A stretch of 64,000 nucleotides of DNA from Dyella_D sp052115385 (GCF_052115385.1 NZ_JBFRGP010000003.1:124001-188000), one strand, 5' to 3'. Positions 17,711 to 26,448 are shown, counted from the first letter of the stretch. The notes: generated by a model from the letters alone, not told the origin. Program-made: numbers and translations.

Positions 17711-17793
17711 GGGAGCGAGCGCCCCCGGGGCGCCCCACTTTTTGGACGCAGGCGTACACTCCGCCAGTTCCCTTTTCCCCATGGAGTGCCGTC

Positions 17794-18354
17794 ATGCGTC
17801 GTAACTTCCTGTTGTTCGCCTTGCTGTTCCTGACCGGGCTGGCCGCCCCGGCATTCGCCGACGACAGCGCCGCCTCCGCGCTGCCGCAGGCAGGCCAGGC
17901 CGCTCCGGATTTCCGCCTGCAGGACCAGAACGGCAAGTGGCATACCCCGGCCGATTTCCGTGGCCACTGGCTGGTGCTGTATTTCTATCCGAAGGACTTC
18001 ACCCCGGGCTGCACCACCCAGGTGTGCACCTTCCGCGACGACGTCGCCAAGCTGCGCAAGGCGGGCGCCATGGTGGTGGGCGTGAGCCTGGACGACGTCA
18101 AGTCGCATGCCGACTTCGCCGCCAAGTATCACGTGCCGTTCCCGCTGCTGGCCGATAGCGACAAGAAGGTGGCCACCGCCTACGGCGTGCTCACCTCCAA
18201 GATGGGCATGCAGTACGCCAAGCGCACCACTTTCCTGATCGATCCGGAAGGCAAGGTGGCCAAGGTCTACCAGGACGTCGACCCGGAGAAGAACTCGGCC
18301 CAGGTGCAGTCGGACCTGAGCACGCTGAAGACCGCGGACAAGGCTTCGTCCTGA
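17794..18354 (+). CDS. Exported peroxiredoxin (BCP/PrxQ type)
   Basis: A 186-residue thiol peroxidase with an N-terminal signal peptide (about 1-22, ending AFA|DD), so probably periplasmic. The peroxidatic cysteine is in PKDFTPGCTTQVCTFRDD (about 65-82) with a candidate resolving cysteine five residues later, as in BCP/PrxQ enzymes. The C-terminal region TTFLIDPEGKVAKVYQ is typical of the thioredoxin fold. It reduces hydroperoxides; its periplasmic reductant is unknown. The stop overlaps the start of the next gene (TGATG), indicating translational coupling. Confidence 0.92.
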   Translation: MRRNFLLFALLFLTGLAAPAFADDSAASALPQAGQAAPDFRLQDQNGKWHTPADFRGHWLVLYFYPKDFTPGCTTQVCTFRDDVAKLRKAGAMVVGVSLDDVKSHADFAAKYHVPFPLLADSDKKVATAYGVLTSKMGMQYAKRTTFLIDPEGKVAKVYQDVDPEKNSAQVQSDLSTLKTADKASS

Positions 18355-18827
18355 TGTTGTTGAGGGTGCGCAACAACGCGGCGGACTCGCGCGGGTTCGC
18401 CGCGTGGCCCGTCGCGGTCTGGTTGCTGTTGCTGCTCGCCGCCTATGGCGGCGTGCAGTACCTGCGTTTCGGCGATTACGCTTATCTGGCCGCGGCGATG
18501 GGCGTGATCGTGGTCTGTGCGGGTTGCGTGCTGCGCCAGGATTGGGCGCGGCTGGCGATGCGCGCGACGGCGGTCCTGCTGGCGTGCTGGGCGGTCTATT
18601 CCGGCGTGCTGATGTGGCAGGGGCGCGAGCAGTTCGACATGGCCCGGCAGGCGGCGCTGGCCAACCCGCAGCTCGGTGACGTGGCCTTGATGATGGTCGA
18701 GCGCGCGCGGCGCACCTTCCAGGTGGTGATCGTCATCAAGGCCGTCAGCGTGCCGCTGCTGCTGTGGCTGGCCTGGACCATGGGCCGCCCAACGGTCGCC
18801 GCGCAGTTCCATACGCGCCGCCGCTGA
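18354..18827 (+). CDS. Small inner-membrane protein of unknown function
   Basis: A 157-residue protein with about four hydrophobic segments (around residues 20-37, 42-58, 68-86 and 125-143) and a basic C terminus. No catalytic motif is visible and I recognise no family. It is coupled to the exported peroxiredoxin by a 1-nt start/stop overlap, so a role linked to that enzyme (for example electron supply or localisation) is possible but unproven. Confidence 0.75.
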   Translation: MLLRVRNNAADSRGFAAWPVAVWLLLLLAAYGGVQYLRFGDYAYLAAAMGVIVVCAGCVLRQDWARLAMRATAVLLACWAVYSGVLMWQGREQFDMARQAALANPQLGDVALMMVERARRTFQVVIVIKAVSVPLLLWLAWTMGRPTVAAQFHTRRR

Positions 18828-18896
18828 ATCGCCAAGTTCAGCCCGGGTTGTCCGGCGGCGAGCTATCGCTGCATGCCTCCTGTTCGAGGAAGCCGC

Positions 18897-19652
18897 ATGC
18901 GCCGCCGGTCCCCGTTTGTCCCCTTCGCGCTCCTGGCCCTGGCCAGCCTCGGCCTGCACGCGCAGGACCTGGCCACCACCTGCCAGGCCAGCAGCAGCTA
19001 CGACGTGACGCTGAAGCCGGCGGAGCTGTCGTTCGACCGGCCGCAGCCGGCGCCCTTCCATGTCGAACTGCACGACGGCAGCCTGCGCACGGATGGCGCT
19101 TCGGTCGCGCTGCGCCCGGAAGACCAGGACCGCGTCGCCCTGTTCGAACGCGAACTGCGCGCGCTGGCGCCGCGCGCCAAGGCGGTCGCGCGCAACGGGG
19201 TGGACCTGCTGGCGCAGTCGGTGCGCGAAGAAGCGGCCAAGCTGGGCCTGAATGCCGGCTCCATGGCCGAGCTGAATCAACGCCTGGACACGCGCGTGGC
19301 CGAGCTGAAGCAGCGCATCGATGCCAGCCAGAGTACCCACGACTGGCAGGGCGACCTGGCCGACCAGTACGCCAGCCAGATCGCCAACGACCTGTTGCCG
19401 GTACTGGCCGGCGACCTCGGCCAGCAGGCGGTGCAGGCCGCCCTGAGCGGCGACATGCAGGCCGCCGCCAGCCTGCGCGACCGCGCCGGCGACCTGGCCA
19501 CCCAGCTGCGCCCCCGCCTGGAGCAGCGCATGCAGGCGCTGCGCCCGCAGATCCAGGCCCTGTGCCCGTCGCTGCGCCGCCTGGCCGAATTGCAGCAGGG
19601 CGTAAAGGGCGCCAACGGACAAGCGCTGAACCTTTTGCAGATCGCGCAATGA
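18897..19652 (+). CDS. DUF2884 (YggN-like) exported protein, copy 1
   Basis: A 251-residue protein with a signal peptide (to about SLGLHA|QD) followed by a beta-rich N-terminal half and a helical C-terminal half ending in CPSLRRLAELQQG. The pattern C-x..YDVTLKP...ELHDGSLR...V.L...DQ.R...FE is that of DUF2884/YggN-like proteins, periplasmic proteins of unknown function. The start at 18897 has GAGGAAG upstream; an ATG at 18873 is the alternative. A second, diverged copy lies at 25630-26448. Confidence 0.8.
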   Translation: MRRRSPFVPFALLALASLGLHAQDLATTCQASSSYDVTLKPAELSFDRPQPAPFHVELHDGSLRTDGASVALRPEDQDRVALFERELRALAPRAKAVARNGVDLLAQSVREEAAKLGLNAGSMAELNQRLDTRVAELKQRIDASQSTHDWQGDLADQYASQIANDLLPVLAGDLGQQAVQAALSGDMQAAASLRDRAGDLATQLRPRLEQRMQALRPQIQALCPSLRRLAELQQGVKGANGQALNLLQIAQ

Positions 19653-19781
19653 GCCGGGCAAACCGTGGCTGAGTGCAGCGCGGCGAGCATCCGGGGATTA
19701 ATGCGCCGCTAAGTCAGCGCGTCCGAGCATAGCCACCATCGCCAACCCGTTTTTGCACCGAACCGCCCGGAGGCGGTCGCC

Positions 19782-20219
19782 GTGTCGCATCTCGACCAGA
19801 CTCTATTCAACGCCCTGATCCGTCGCGGTATCGACGACCGCGACCTGCATCGGCGGGCCCTGGAGCGGGTACGCGATCCGGCGCTGCAGATCCTGCTGTT
19901 CGAAAACCTGCAGACGCTGGATTCGCTGATCGCCGACCTGCAGGCGCAGGTGCGCGCCGACGGCAGCGATCCGGCACAGCGCGGCACCCCCACCGGTTCC
20001 CTGCGCGTGCTGCTGGCGGACCTGTCCACCCGTTTCTCCGCGCATCGGGATACGGCCTGGGTGCAGTGCCTGGCGCGCCACGAGTGCGGGCTGCTGCACA
20101 GCTTCGAACGCCGCCTGCAGCGCGCAGGCCACACCGAGGCCGGCCTGGGCCGGCAGCTCGATCGCCTTTACGGTATGCATCGCGACATGCATTGCCTGGC
20201 TGGCACCACCCACGGCTGA
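19782..20219 (+). CDS. Four-helix-bundle protein, DUF2383/PA2169-like
   Basis: A 145-residue all-helical protein. The order of features (start LFNALIRRGIDDRDLHRRAL, then VRDPALQILLFE, a Gly/Ser-containing turn, then an HECGLLHSFERRL helix) resembles the DUF2383 ferritin-like bundles, stress-associated proteins of unknown activity. The match is by pattern only. The start is GTG at 19782 with CGGAGG 9 nt upstream. A DUF924 gene follows 6 nt after its stop, so the two are probably co-transcribed. Confidence 0.6.
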   Translation: MSHLDQTLFNALIRRGIDDRDLHRRALERVRDPALQILLFENLQTLDSLIADLQAQVRADGSDPAQRGTPTGSLRVLLADLSTRFSAHRDTAWVQCLARHECGLLHSFERRLQRAGHTEAGLGRQLDRLYGMHRDMHCLAGTTHG

Positions 20220-20225
20220 GAACCC

Positions 20226-20792
20226 ATGACCGACGCGCAGGATGTGCTGGCCTTCTGGTTCGACCCCGCTCACGAGGCGCTCTGGTTCGAGCGCGACGAT
20301 AGTTTCGATGACGCCATCCGCACCCGCTTCGGCGCGCTGCACGAAGCCGCCGCGCGCGGCGAGCTGGACCGCTGGATCGCGCTGCCCGAAGGCTGGATCG
20401 CCCTGCTGCTGGTGCTCGACCAGTTCAGCCGCAACCTGCATCGCGGCGATCCGCGGACCTTCGCCTGCGACGCCAAGGCGCAGCGGCTTGCACTGGAAGG
20501 CATCGCGCAGGGCTTCGACCAACGGCTGCCGCCGGCCTGGCGCGTGTTCGCCTACCTGCCGCTGGAGCATGCCGAGGACCTGGCCTTGCAGGACCGCAGC
20601 GTGGCGCTCGCCGAAGCCACCTGTGCGGCGTTTCCCGGCGAGGCCGTCTACGCCAATTATCTCGGCTATGCGCAGCGCCACCGCGAGGTGATCGAACGCT
20701 TCGGCCGCTTTCCGCACCGCAATGCCGTGCTCGGCCGCGTCTGCACGCCGGAAGAGCTGCACTACCTGGCCCAGCCCGGCGCCGGTTTCTGA
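20226..20792 (+). CDS. DUF924 family protein
   Basis: A 188-residue soluble helical protein. It carries the DUF924 signature: VLAFWFDP at the N terminus, LVLDQFSRNLHRGDPRTFACDAKA around residues 58-81, and YLPLEHAEDLALQDRSVAL around 114-132. The fold is TPR-like; the biochemical function is unknown. It forms a likely two-gene operon with the preceding gene (6-nt gap). Confidence 0.9.
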   Translation: MTDAQDVLAFWFDPAHEALWFERDDSFDDAIRTRFGALHEAAARGELDRWIALPEGWIALLLVLDQFSRNLHRGDPRTFACDAKAQRLALEGIAQGFDQRLPPAWRVFAYLPLEHAEDLALQDRSVALAEATCAAFPGEAVYANYLGYAQRHREVIERFGRFPHRNAVLGRVCTPEELHYLAQPGAGF

Positions 20793-20818
20793 GTTCCCTC
20801 ATCCCCGCCTGGAAAGGA

Positions 20819-20920
20819 ATTTCACCACGCGCGGTCTCGTTCCGATGTCCGTGCTGGCGTAGCCAGCGTTACCGCGTGATCGGCGGCAAGGTGACCAGGA
20901 TCGAGGAACTCAGCAACTGA
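20819..20920 (+). pseudogene. Possible remnant of a DUF2845-like 3' end
   Basis: The open frame at 20819-20920 ends in RYRVIGGKVTRIEELSN and a TGA. That tail resembles the C terminus expected for the protein encoded just downstream (VIVQGKVARIE at 21338-21370). No start codon or N-terminal part is visible, so if the resemblance is real this is a truncated duplicate or the leftover of a recombination event. The similarity covers only about ten residues and may be chance. Confidence 0.25.
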
Positions 20921-21000
20921 GCCTGCCTGTCCGCACGGCAATGCCTTACATATCGTGACGGCATGCGCCGCTGATGCTTTCCGCCGCACAAACTTAAATT

Positions 21001-21033
21001 CACTCCCACGGCGCTCGTGGCGCCATGGGAGTG
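21001..21033 (+). promoter_or_regulatory. Hairpin sequestering the ribosome-binding site of the 21038 gene
   Basis: CACTCCCACGGCGC (21001-21014) and GCGCCATGGGAGTG (21020-21033) pair over 14 positions with one mismatch around a 5-nt TCGTG loop. The GGGAG Shine-Dalgarno sequence (21027-21031) is inside the 3' arm and the ATG is 4 nt after the stem. Translation would be blocked while the hairpin is closed. Confidence 0.65.
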
Positions 21034-21037
21034 AATC

Positions 21038-21373
21038 ATGCGTTTCTGGATATGGGTGATCCTCTTTCTCTGCGTGGCGGCGCCGGCGCAGGCGGACAGC
21101 TTGCGCGTCGGCCAGCAGGTGCTGGTCACCGGCGACAGCGCGGCGCGCGTCGTCGAGCTGCTGGGGCAGCCGGTGCACAAGGTGAGTGGTGCGGGGAAAG
21201 CGGCGGGCAAAGCTGCGGCGAAGCAGCCGAAACATAAGCGCAGCAGCAAGGGCGGGCAGCGCGCGAAAACCGCCGCCGGCAAGGCGGTCGAAGGCGAGCG
21301 CTGGCAATATCGGCAGGGGCGCCGCACCGTCACCGTGGTGATCGTGCAAGGCAAGGTCGCCCGTATCGAATGA
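21038..21373 (+). CDS. Small exported DUF2845-like protein with basic insertion
   Basis: A 111-residue protein with a signal peptide (MRFWIWVILFLCVAAPAQA|DS) and a short domain reading SLRVGQQVLVTGDSAARVVELLGQP, the turn found in DUF2845 and related SmpA/OmlA-like small periplasmic proteins. A Lys/Ala-rich insertion (about residues 52-88, many KAAGKAA and KRSSKGG steps) separates it from the C-terminal strands ending GKVARIE. The insertion could bind anionic polymers (inference). Its ribosome-binding site is buried in a hairpin. Function is unknown. Confidence 0.65.
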   Translation: MRFWIWVILFLCVAAPAQADSLRVGQQVLVTGDSAARVVELLGQPVHKVSGAGKAAGKAAAKQPKHKRSSKGGQRAKTAAGKAVEGERWQYRQGRRTVTVVIVQGKVARIE

Positions 21374-21439
21374 CCACGCCAGCGGTGGTCGACGCACGCA
21401 TGCCGTGCCATAAATAGATGGCCTCCAGGGAAGCCCGCC

Positions 21440-22669
21440 ATGTCCGCCACGCCGAAGCCTTCTTCGCACGTCTCACCGTCCGGCCTGCTGCGCGCGCGCG
21501 TCGCGGGCAGCCACGGCAAGGTGACGAATATCGAGCTGTTCTTCGATCTGGTGTTCGTCTATGCCGTGACCCAGCTTTCCCACACGTTGCTGCACGACCT
21601 CAGCCTGCTGGGCGCGGCGCACGTGCTGCTGCTGTTCCTGGCGGTGTGGTGGGTATGGATCTTCACCGGCTGGGTTACCAACTGGCTGGACCCGGACCGC
21701 ATCGCGGTGCGCGCGATGATGCTGGCGCTGACTTTCGCCGGCCTGCTGCTGTCGGCCTCGCTGCCGCAGGCGTTCGGCGAGCGTGGCCTGCTGTTCGCCG
21801 GCGCCTATGTGGCGATGCAGGTGGGCCGTTCGCTGTTCATGGTGTGGGCGCTGCACCGCGGCGGCACGCTGCAGCAGCGCACGAACTTCATGCGCATCCT
21901 GCTGTGGCTGTGCGTGGCCGGCGCGTGCTGGCTGGTCGGCGCATGGCAGGACGGCATGCCGCGCTTCCTGTGGTGGATCGCCGCGCTCGGCATCGAATAC
22001 CTCGGGCCAGCCGCCTATTTCTATGTGCCGGGCCTGGGTCGTTCGAGCACCGCCGACTGGGATATTGAAGGCGGCCACTTCGCCGAACGCTGCAGCCTGT
22101 TCGTAATCATCGCGCTGGGCGAATCGCTGGTGGTGACCGGTTCGAGCTTCGCCGATTCCAGCGCCATGGCCGACGCGGCGCCCGCCTTCGTGGCGGCCTT
22201 CCTGGGCTGCGTGGCGATGTGGTGGATCTATTTCGACCTCGGCGCCGAGCGTGGCAGCCGCGCGATCCGCCACGCGGCGGATCCGGGGCGCACGGCGCGC
22301 CTGGCCTATACCTATATGCACCTGCCGATCATCGCCGGCATCGTGGTCAGCGCGGTGGGCGACGAGTTGAGCCTCAGCCATCCGCATGCGCGCTGCGAGA
22401 TACCGGCGATGATCGTGCTGATCGGCGGGCCGATGCTTTATCTGCTGGGCAACGCGTTGTTCAAGATGACCGCGGGGCGCTGCAACTTTCCGCTGTCGCA
22501 TCTGGTGGGGCTGGGGCTGCTGGCCTTGCTGGTGGTGCCGGCCTTGCAGTTGTCGGTGTTCTGGCTGGCCACGCTCACCACGGTGGTGCTGCTGCTGGTG
22601 GCGGTGTGGGAGACGCTGTCGCTGCGCGACATGCGGCGACATCTGGCCGGACAGGCGGAGCATCAATGA
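21440..22669 (+). CDS. Low-temperature-requirement protein A family membrane protein (LtrA)
   Basis: A 409-residue integral membrane protein with about ten to twelve hydrophobic segments. The family hallmark near the N terminus is NIELFFDLVFVYAVTQLSHTL (about 30-50), and HFAERCSLFVIIALGESLV (about 213-231) is the second conserved LtrA block. LtrA was named from a cold-sensitive Listeria mutant; its molecular function is unknown. The stop is followed within 5 nt by repeat A2. Confidence 0.92.
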   Translation: MSATPKPSSHVSPSGLLRARVAGSHGKVTNIELFFDLVFVYAVTQLSHTLLHDLSLLGAAHVLLLFLAVWWVWIFTGWVTNWLDPDRIAVRAMMLALTFAGLLLSASLPQAFGERGLLFAGAYVAMQVGRSLFMVWALHRGGTLQQRTNFMRILLWLCVAGACWLVGAWQDGMPRFLWWIAALGIEYLGPAAYFYVPGLGRSSTADWDIEGGHFAERCSLFVIIALGESLVVTGSSFADSSAMADAAPAFVAAFLGCVAMWWIYFDLGAERGSRAIRHAADPGRTARLAYTYMHLPIIAGIVVSAVGDELSLSHPHARCEIPAMIVLIGGPMLYLLGNALFKMTAGRCNFPLSHLVGLGLLALLVVPALQLSVFWLATLTTVVLLLVAVWETLSLRDMRRHLAGQAEHQ

Positions 22670-22673
22670 TGGA

Positions 22674-22754
22674 CGTAGGTTGGGGTGAGCACAGCGAACC
22701 CCAACGTGCACGACATGCGGCTGTTGGGGTTCGCTGCGCTCACCCCAACCTGCG
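22674..22754. repeat. Family-A inverted repeat, copy A2
   Basis: An 81-bp palindromic copy (CGTAGGTTGGGGTGAG ... CTCACCCCAACCTGCG; the right end differs by one base from the consensus). It lies between the convergent ltrA and panE-like genes, immediately after the LtrA stop codon. Confidence 0.9.
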
Positions 22755-22766
22755 CCGGCCGGTGAT

Positions 22767-23789
22767 TCAGGTCGGACGGCTCGAAGCCTCGCGCAGCTCG
22801 CCCAGCAAGCGTTCCGACGTCCACACCACCGGTTTCGTCTCCGCCTCGCGCACCAGCTCGACGATGCGCTGATTGACCGGCGCCCGCCGCCCCGCGCGTT
22901 CGGCCAGCTCGACCACCGCTCCATGCAGCGCATCGACCTCGGTCCGCCGCCCCGCCTGCAGGTCTTCCCAGGTGGACGAGCGCGCCAGCGGATCGATCGC
23001 CAGCATCCGTGAGGCCAGGCGTGCGAACAGCGCATCGGGCAGCTTCAGCAGCGCGGGCAGCCAGCCCGGTGGCAGCGGGGTGAGCTTCGCCACCGGCAGA
23101 TCCAGGTGCCCGAAGATCGCCAGCGCCTCGCCTTGTGCCAACGCCAGGCAGCGCCGCCAGCCGCGCCGGGCCAGCTCGTCGCGCAGCGGTAAGTCCGACA
23201 GCGCATTGATCGCGTTGTTGAGATTGAACAGCAGCTTCGCCCGCTGCACCGCCGCCATATCGCGCCGCGGCTCGAGCGGCAGGTCAGCGGCGGCGAACAC
23301 GGGCAGATAGCGTTGCAGCGCCGGGTGTTCCTCCACCATCAGCTCGCCGCTGGAACCTTGATGGAACGCACCCGGTTCCCGCTGCAGCACGTTGAACGGC
23401 ACCATGCCCGCCAGCACCGTGCGGCCGGGCAGGGCGTCGCGCAAGGCATCGGCGTTATGCAGGCCATTCTGGAAACTGATCACCAGCGCATCCGGCGGCA
23501 GCACCGCGGCCAGCTCCCGCGCCGCCTGCGGCGTATCGCCGGATTTCACCGTCACCAGCACCAGCGGAGCGATGGCGTCCGCCGGCGCGGTGCGCAGATC
23601 CAGCGCCGCGCCGTCGATCATCCGCTCGAAGCCATGCAGATCGGTCAACGTCATGCCGCACTCGCGCAGCGTGCGCAGCATCCGTTCGCGCACGATGAAG
23701 CGCACCGCGGCGTGGCCATGCAGCCGCCCGCCCAGATAACCACCGACGCTGCCGGTGCCGTAGACGACGATGTCAGCGGCAGCGCTCAA
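22767..23789 (-). CDS. Ketopantoate reductase-like protein (ApbA/PanE family)
   Basis: A 340-residue NADP-dependent dehydrogenase of the ApbA/PanE family. The N-terminal Rossmann motif is IVVYGTGSVGGYLGGRL (about 8-24); the C-terminal helical domain has NLNNAINALSDLP (about 190-202), containing the conserved Lys/Asn region. PanE reduces ketopantoate in CoA synthesis, but many homologues have other 2-oxo acid substrates, so I give no gene symbol. The only plausible start is TTG at 23789, which overlaps the TGA of the upstream flavoprotein gene; translation is probably coupled. The 3' end abuts repeat A2. Confidence 0.83.
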   Translation of the reverse strand: MSAAADIVVYGTGSVGGYLGGRLHGHAAVRFIVRERMLRTLRECGMTLTDLHGFERMIDGAALDLRTAPADAIAPLVLVTVKSGDTPQAARELAAVLPPDALVISFQNGLHNADALRDALPGRTVLAGMVPFNVLQREPGAFHQGSSGELMVEEHPALQRYLPVFAAADLPLEPRRDMAAVQRAKLLFNLNNAINALSDLPLRDELARRGWRRCLALAQGEALAIFGHLDLPVAKLTPLPPGWLPALLKLPDALFARLASRMLAIDPLARSSTWEDLQAGRRTEVDALHGAVVELAERAGRRAPVNQRIVELVREAETKPVVWTSERLLGELREASSRPT

Positions 23790-25444
23790 GCCACCGCTGC
23801 CGCTGCGGCACGCCCCGCGACGCGGCCGGAGAACAGGCAGCCGCCCAGGAAGCTTCCTTCCAGCGCGCGATAGCCGTGCAGTCCACCGCCACCGAAGCCC
23901 GCCGCCTCGCCCACGGCGTACAAGCCGGGCAGGGGTTGTCCATCCGGCGCCAGTACGCGTGCCTGCAGGTCGGTTTCGAGGCCGCCCAGCGTCTTGCGCG
24001 TCAGCACATGCAAACGCACCGCGATCAACGGCCCGTTGGCCGGATCGAGCAGACGGTGCGGCTTGGCCACGCGCACCAGCTTGTCGCCGCGATAGCGCCG
24101 CGCGTTATGGATCGCCATCACCTGGGCGTCTTTGGCATAGGGGTTGTCGAACTGCAGGTCGCGCGTCTCGATCTCGCGCCGCAGTGCCGCCACGTCGAGC
24201 AGCTCGTTGCCGGCCAGCGCATTCATGCCGGCTACCAGCTCCTCCAGCGTGTCGCGCACGATGAAGTCGCGGCCGTGCTGCTTGAACGCTTCCACCGGCG
24301 CGGGCGCGCCCTTGCCGATGGCGCGCCTGGCGACCTGGCGCCAGCTCTTGCCGGTGAGATCCGGATTCTGTTCGGAGCCGGACAGCGCGAACTCGCGCCG
24401 GATGATCTGCTGGTCCAGCACGAACCAGCTGTAGTCGTAGCCGGTCTGGCGCAGCCAGGCCAGCGTGCCCATGGTGTCGAAGCCTGGCCACAGCGGGCCG
24501 GGCAGGCGCCGGCCGGTGGCGTCGAACCACAGCGAGGACGGGCCGGGCAGGATGCGGATCGCATGGTCCGGCCAGATCGGATTCCAGTTCTCGATGCCCT
24601 CGACGTAATGCCACATGCGGTCGCGATTGATCAGCTGCGCGCCGGCCGCCTCGCTGATCGCCAGCATGCGTCCGTCCACATGCGCCGGCACGCCGCACAG
24701 CATGTGCGCGGGCGCCGGGCCAAGACGGCTGGGCCAATGCCGGCGCACCAGCTCGTGATTGGCGCCGATGCCGCCAGAGGCGACGATCACCGCCTGCGCG
24801 CGTTTTTCGAAATCCGCTGCCACCTCACGCGTGCTCGGCCGGCCGCGCTCGATCCCATCCGGCGCCAGCACCACGCCGCGCGCGCCGACCACCGCACCGC
24901 CTTCCACCAGCAGCTCGTCCACCCGATGGCGGAACGCGAATTCGATCAGCCCCTTCGCCTGTGCCGCGCGGGCGCGCCGCACGAACGGCTCCAATACGCC
25001 TGGCCCGGTGCCCCAGGTGACATGGAAGCGCGGCACCGAATTGCCATGCCCGTATGACCCATGCCCGCCGCGTTCGGCCCAACCCACCACCGGGAACCAG
25101 CGCATGCCCATGCCATGCAGCCAGGCGCGCTTCTCGCCGGCGGCGAAATCGACATAAGCCTCGGCCCAGCGCCGCGGCCAGTGGTCCTCCGGCCGGTCGA
25201 ACGCGGCCGTGCCCATCCAGTCGGCCAGCGCCAGCGCATGCGAGTCGCGCACGCCCATGCGGCGCTGCTCGGGCGAGTCGACGAAGAACAGCCCGCCGAA
25301 CGACCAGAACGCCTGGCCGCCCAGGCTCTGTTCCGGCTCCTGTTCCAGCACCAGCACCCGCCGCCCGGCATCGGCCAGTTCGGTCGCCGCCGCCAGTCCG
25401 GCCAGGCCGGCCCCGATCACGATCACGTCCCAGCCGTCCCGCAT
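23786..25444 (-). CDS. FAD-binding dehydrogenase (KstD/flavocytochrome-c-like)
   Basis: A 552-residue flavoprotein of the fumarate reductase/3-ketosteroid dehydrogenase fold. The N-terminal dinucleotide motif is DVIVIGAGLAGLAAATELA (about 5-23), followed by EQEPEQSLGGQAFWSFGG. The C-terminal FAD segment is GLYAVGEAAGFGGGGLHGYR (about 510-529). It probably oxidises or desaturates a small hydrophobic substrate; identity unknown. The start at 25444 is preceded by AAGGGA; the ORF extends 11 codons further upstream without support. It overlaps the PanE-like gene by start/stop, so the two oxidoreductases are likely one operon. Confidence 0.88.
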   Translation of the reverse strand: MRDGWDVIVIGAGLAGLAAATELADAGRRVLVLEQEPEQSLGGQAFWSFGGLFFVDSPEQRRMGVRDSHALALADWMGTAAFDRPEDHWPRRWAEAYVDFAAGEKRAWLHGMGMRWFPVVGWAERGGHGSYGHGNSVPRFHVTWGTGPGVLEPFVRRARAAQAKGLIEFAFRHRVDELLVEGGAVVGARGVVLAPDGIERGRPSTREVAADFEKRAQAVIVASGGIGANHELVRRHWPSRLGPAPAHMLCGVPAHVDGRMLAISEAAGAQLINRDRMWHYVEGIENWNPIWPDHAIRILPGPSSLWFDATGRRLPGPLWPGFDTMGTLAWLRQTGYDYSWFVLDQQIIRREFALSGSEQNPDLTGKSWRQVARRAIGKGAPAPVEAFKQHGRDFIVRDTLEELVAGMNALAGNELLDVAALRREIETRDLQFDNPYAKDAQVMAIHNARRYRGDKLVRVAKPHRLLDPANGPLIAVRLHVLTRKTLGGLETDLQARVLAPDGQPLPGLYAVGEAAGFGGGGLHGYRALEGSFLGGCLFSGRVAGRAAAAAVA

Positions 25445-25629
25445 GTGGATGCTTCCCTTGGCCGATGGTCCGGCCAACTTAGCGGCTTGGCGCGCGCCTG
25501 CCTATGCGCGACGCCGCATGTGACCGATGGCAGGGCATGACGGCTGGCCCATGCCGTTGCGGCCCGCGCCGACGCATCGTGCCGACATGGGCCGGCGGAG
25601 GGCCGGCCCGCGCCATGAGGGGATCGACC

Positions 25630-26448
25630 ATGCGCATCACGTTCGCCGCCACCGCGCTTGCGCTCGGCCTGGCCATGACCCTGCCGGCGCAGGCCCGCGA
25701 GATGCATATCGACAACACCAGTTGCGGCTACGCGACCTCGTACGACGTGCGCGTCGACGCCACCGGCATCCGCTTCCAGCGCGACGACGGCAAGCCGTCG
25801 AACGTGTTCATGCACGACGGCCAGCTGCGCGTGGACGACCGCGAGATCGCCGTCTCCGCCGGCGACGCCGCGCGCCTGCGCCAGTACGAAAGCAATGTGC
25901 GCACCCTGCTGCCCGAAGTGGCCGGCATCGCGCGCGAAGGCGTGGACATCGGCTTCGCTTCGATGCGCACCGTGATGGCGACCTTCGCCGAAGGCGACGG
26001 TGAGCGCCGCAAGCTTACCGAGCGCCTGGATCGCCGCCACGCGCAGGCGATCGCCGATATCGACGGCTCGCTCGGCCGCGGCGTGTGGAAACACGGCGCG
26101 GTCAGCGAGGCGCTGACCGACAGCGTGGAAGAGACCGTCGGCGACCTGGTCGGCAAGGTCACCGCCAGCGCGGTCACGGCGGCGCTGAGCGGCGACCAGT
26201 CCAAGGTGGCGGCGCTGGAAGCGCGCGCCGACTCGCTGGACAAGAGCATCGACCGCGAGATCAACGCGCGCGCCGACCATCTGAGCGATCGGGCCAAGGC
26301 CTTGTGCCCGCGCCTGCAGGCGCTCGACCAGCTGCAGCAGCAGTTCCAGTTCCGCCTCGCCGACGGTTCGCGCCTGCAACTGGTCAAGTACGACAAGGAC
26401 AACGACAAGACGCCGGCCAAGAAGGACCCGGACGTCGCCTCGCGCTGA
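25630..26448 (+). CDS. DUF2884 (YggN-like) exported protein, copy 2
   Basis: A 272-residue paralogue of the 18897-19652 product. It has a signal peptide (ending TLPAQA|RE), then C-x-YATSYDVRVDATGIRFQR and FMHDGQLRVDDREIAVSAGDAARLRQYE, and a C-terminal CPRLQALDQLQQQF matching the other copy's CPSLRRLAELQQG. The tail is rich in Lys/Asp. Periplasmic, function unknown. The start at 25630 has GAGGGG about 8 nt upstream; the frame extending to 25504 is not needed. Confidence 0.85.
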   Translation: MRITFAATALALGLAMTLPAQAREMHIDNTSCGYATSYDVRVDATGIRFQRDDGKPSNVFMHDGQLRVDDREIAVSAGDAARLRQYESNVRTLLPEVAGIAREGVDIGFASMRTVMATFAEGDGERRKLTERLDRRHAQAIADIDGSLGRGVWKHGAVSEALTDSVEETVGDLVGKVTASAVTAALSGDQSKVAALEARADSLDKSIDREINARADHLSDRAKALCPRLQALDQLQQQFQFRLADGSRLQLVKYDKDNDKTPAKKDPDVASR

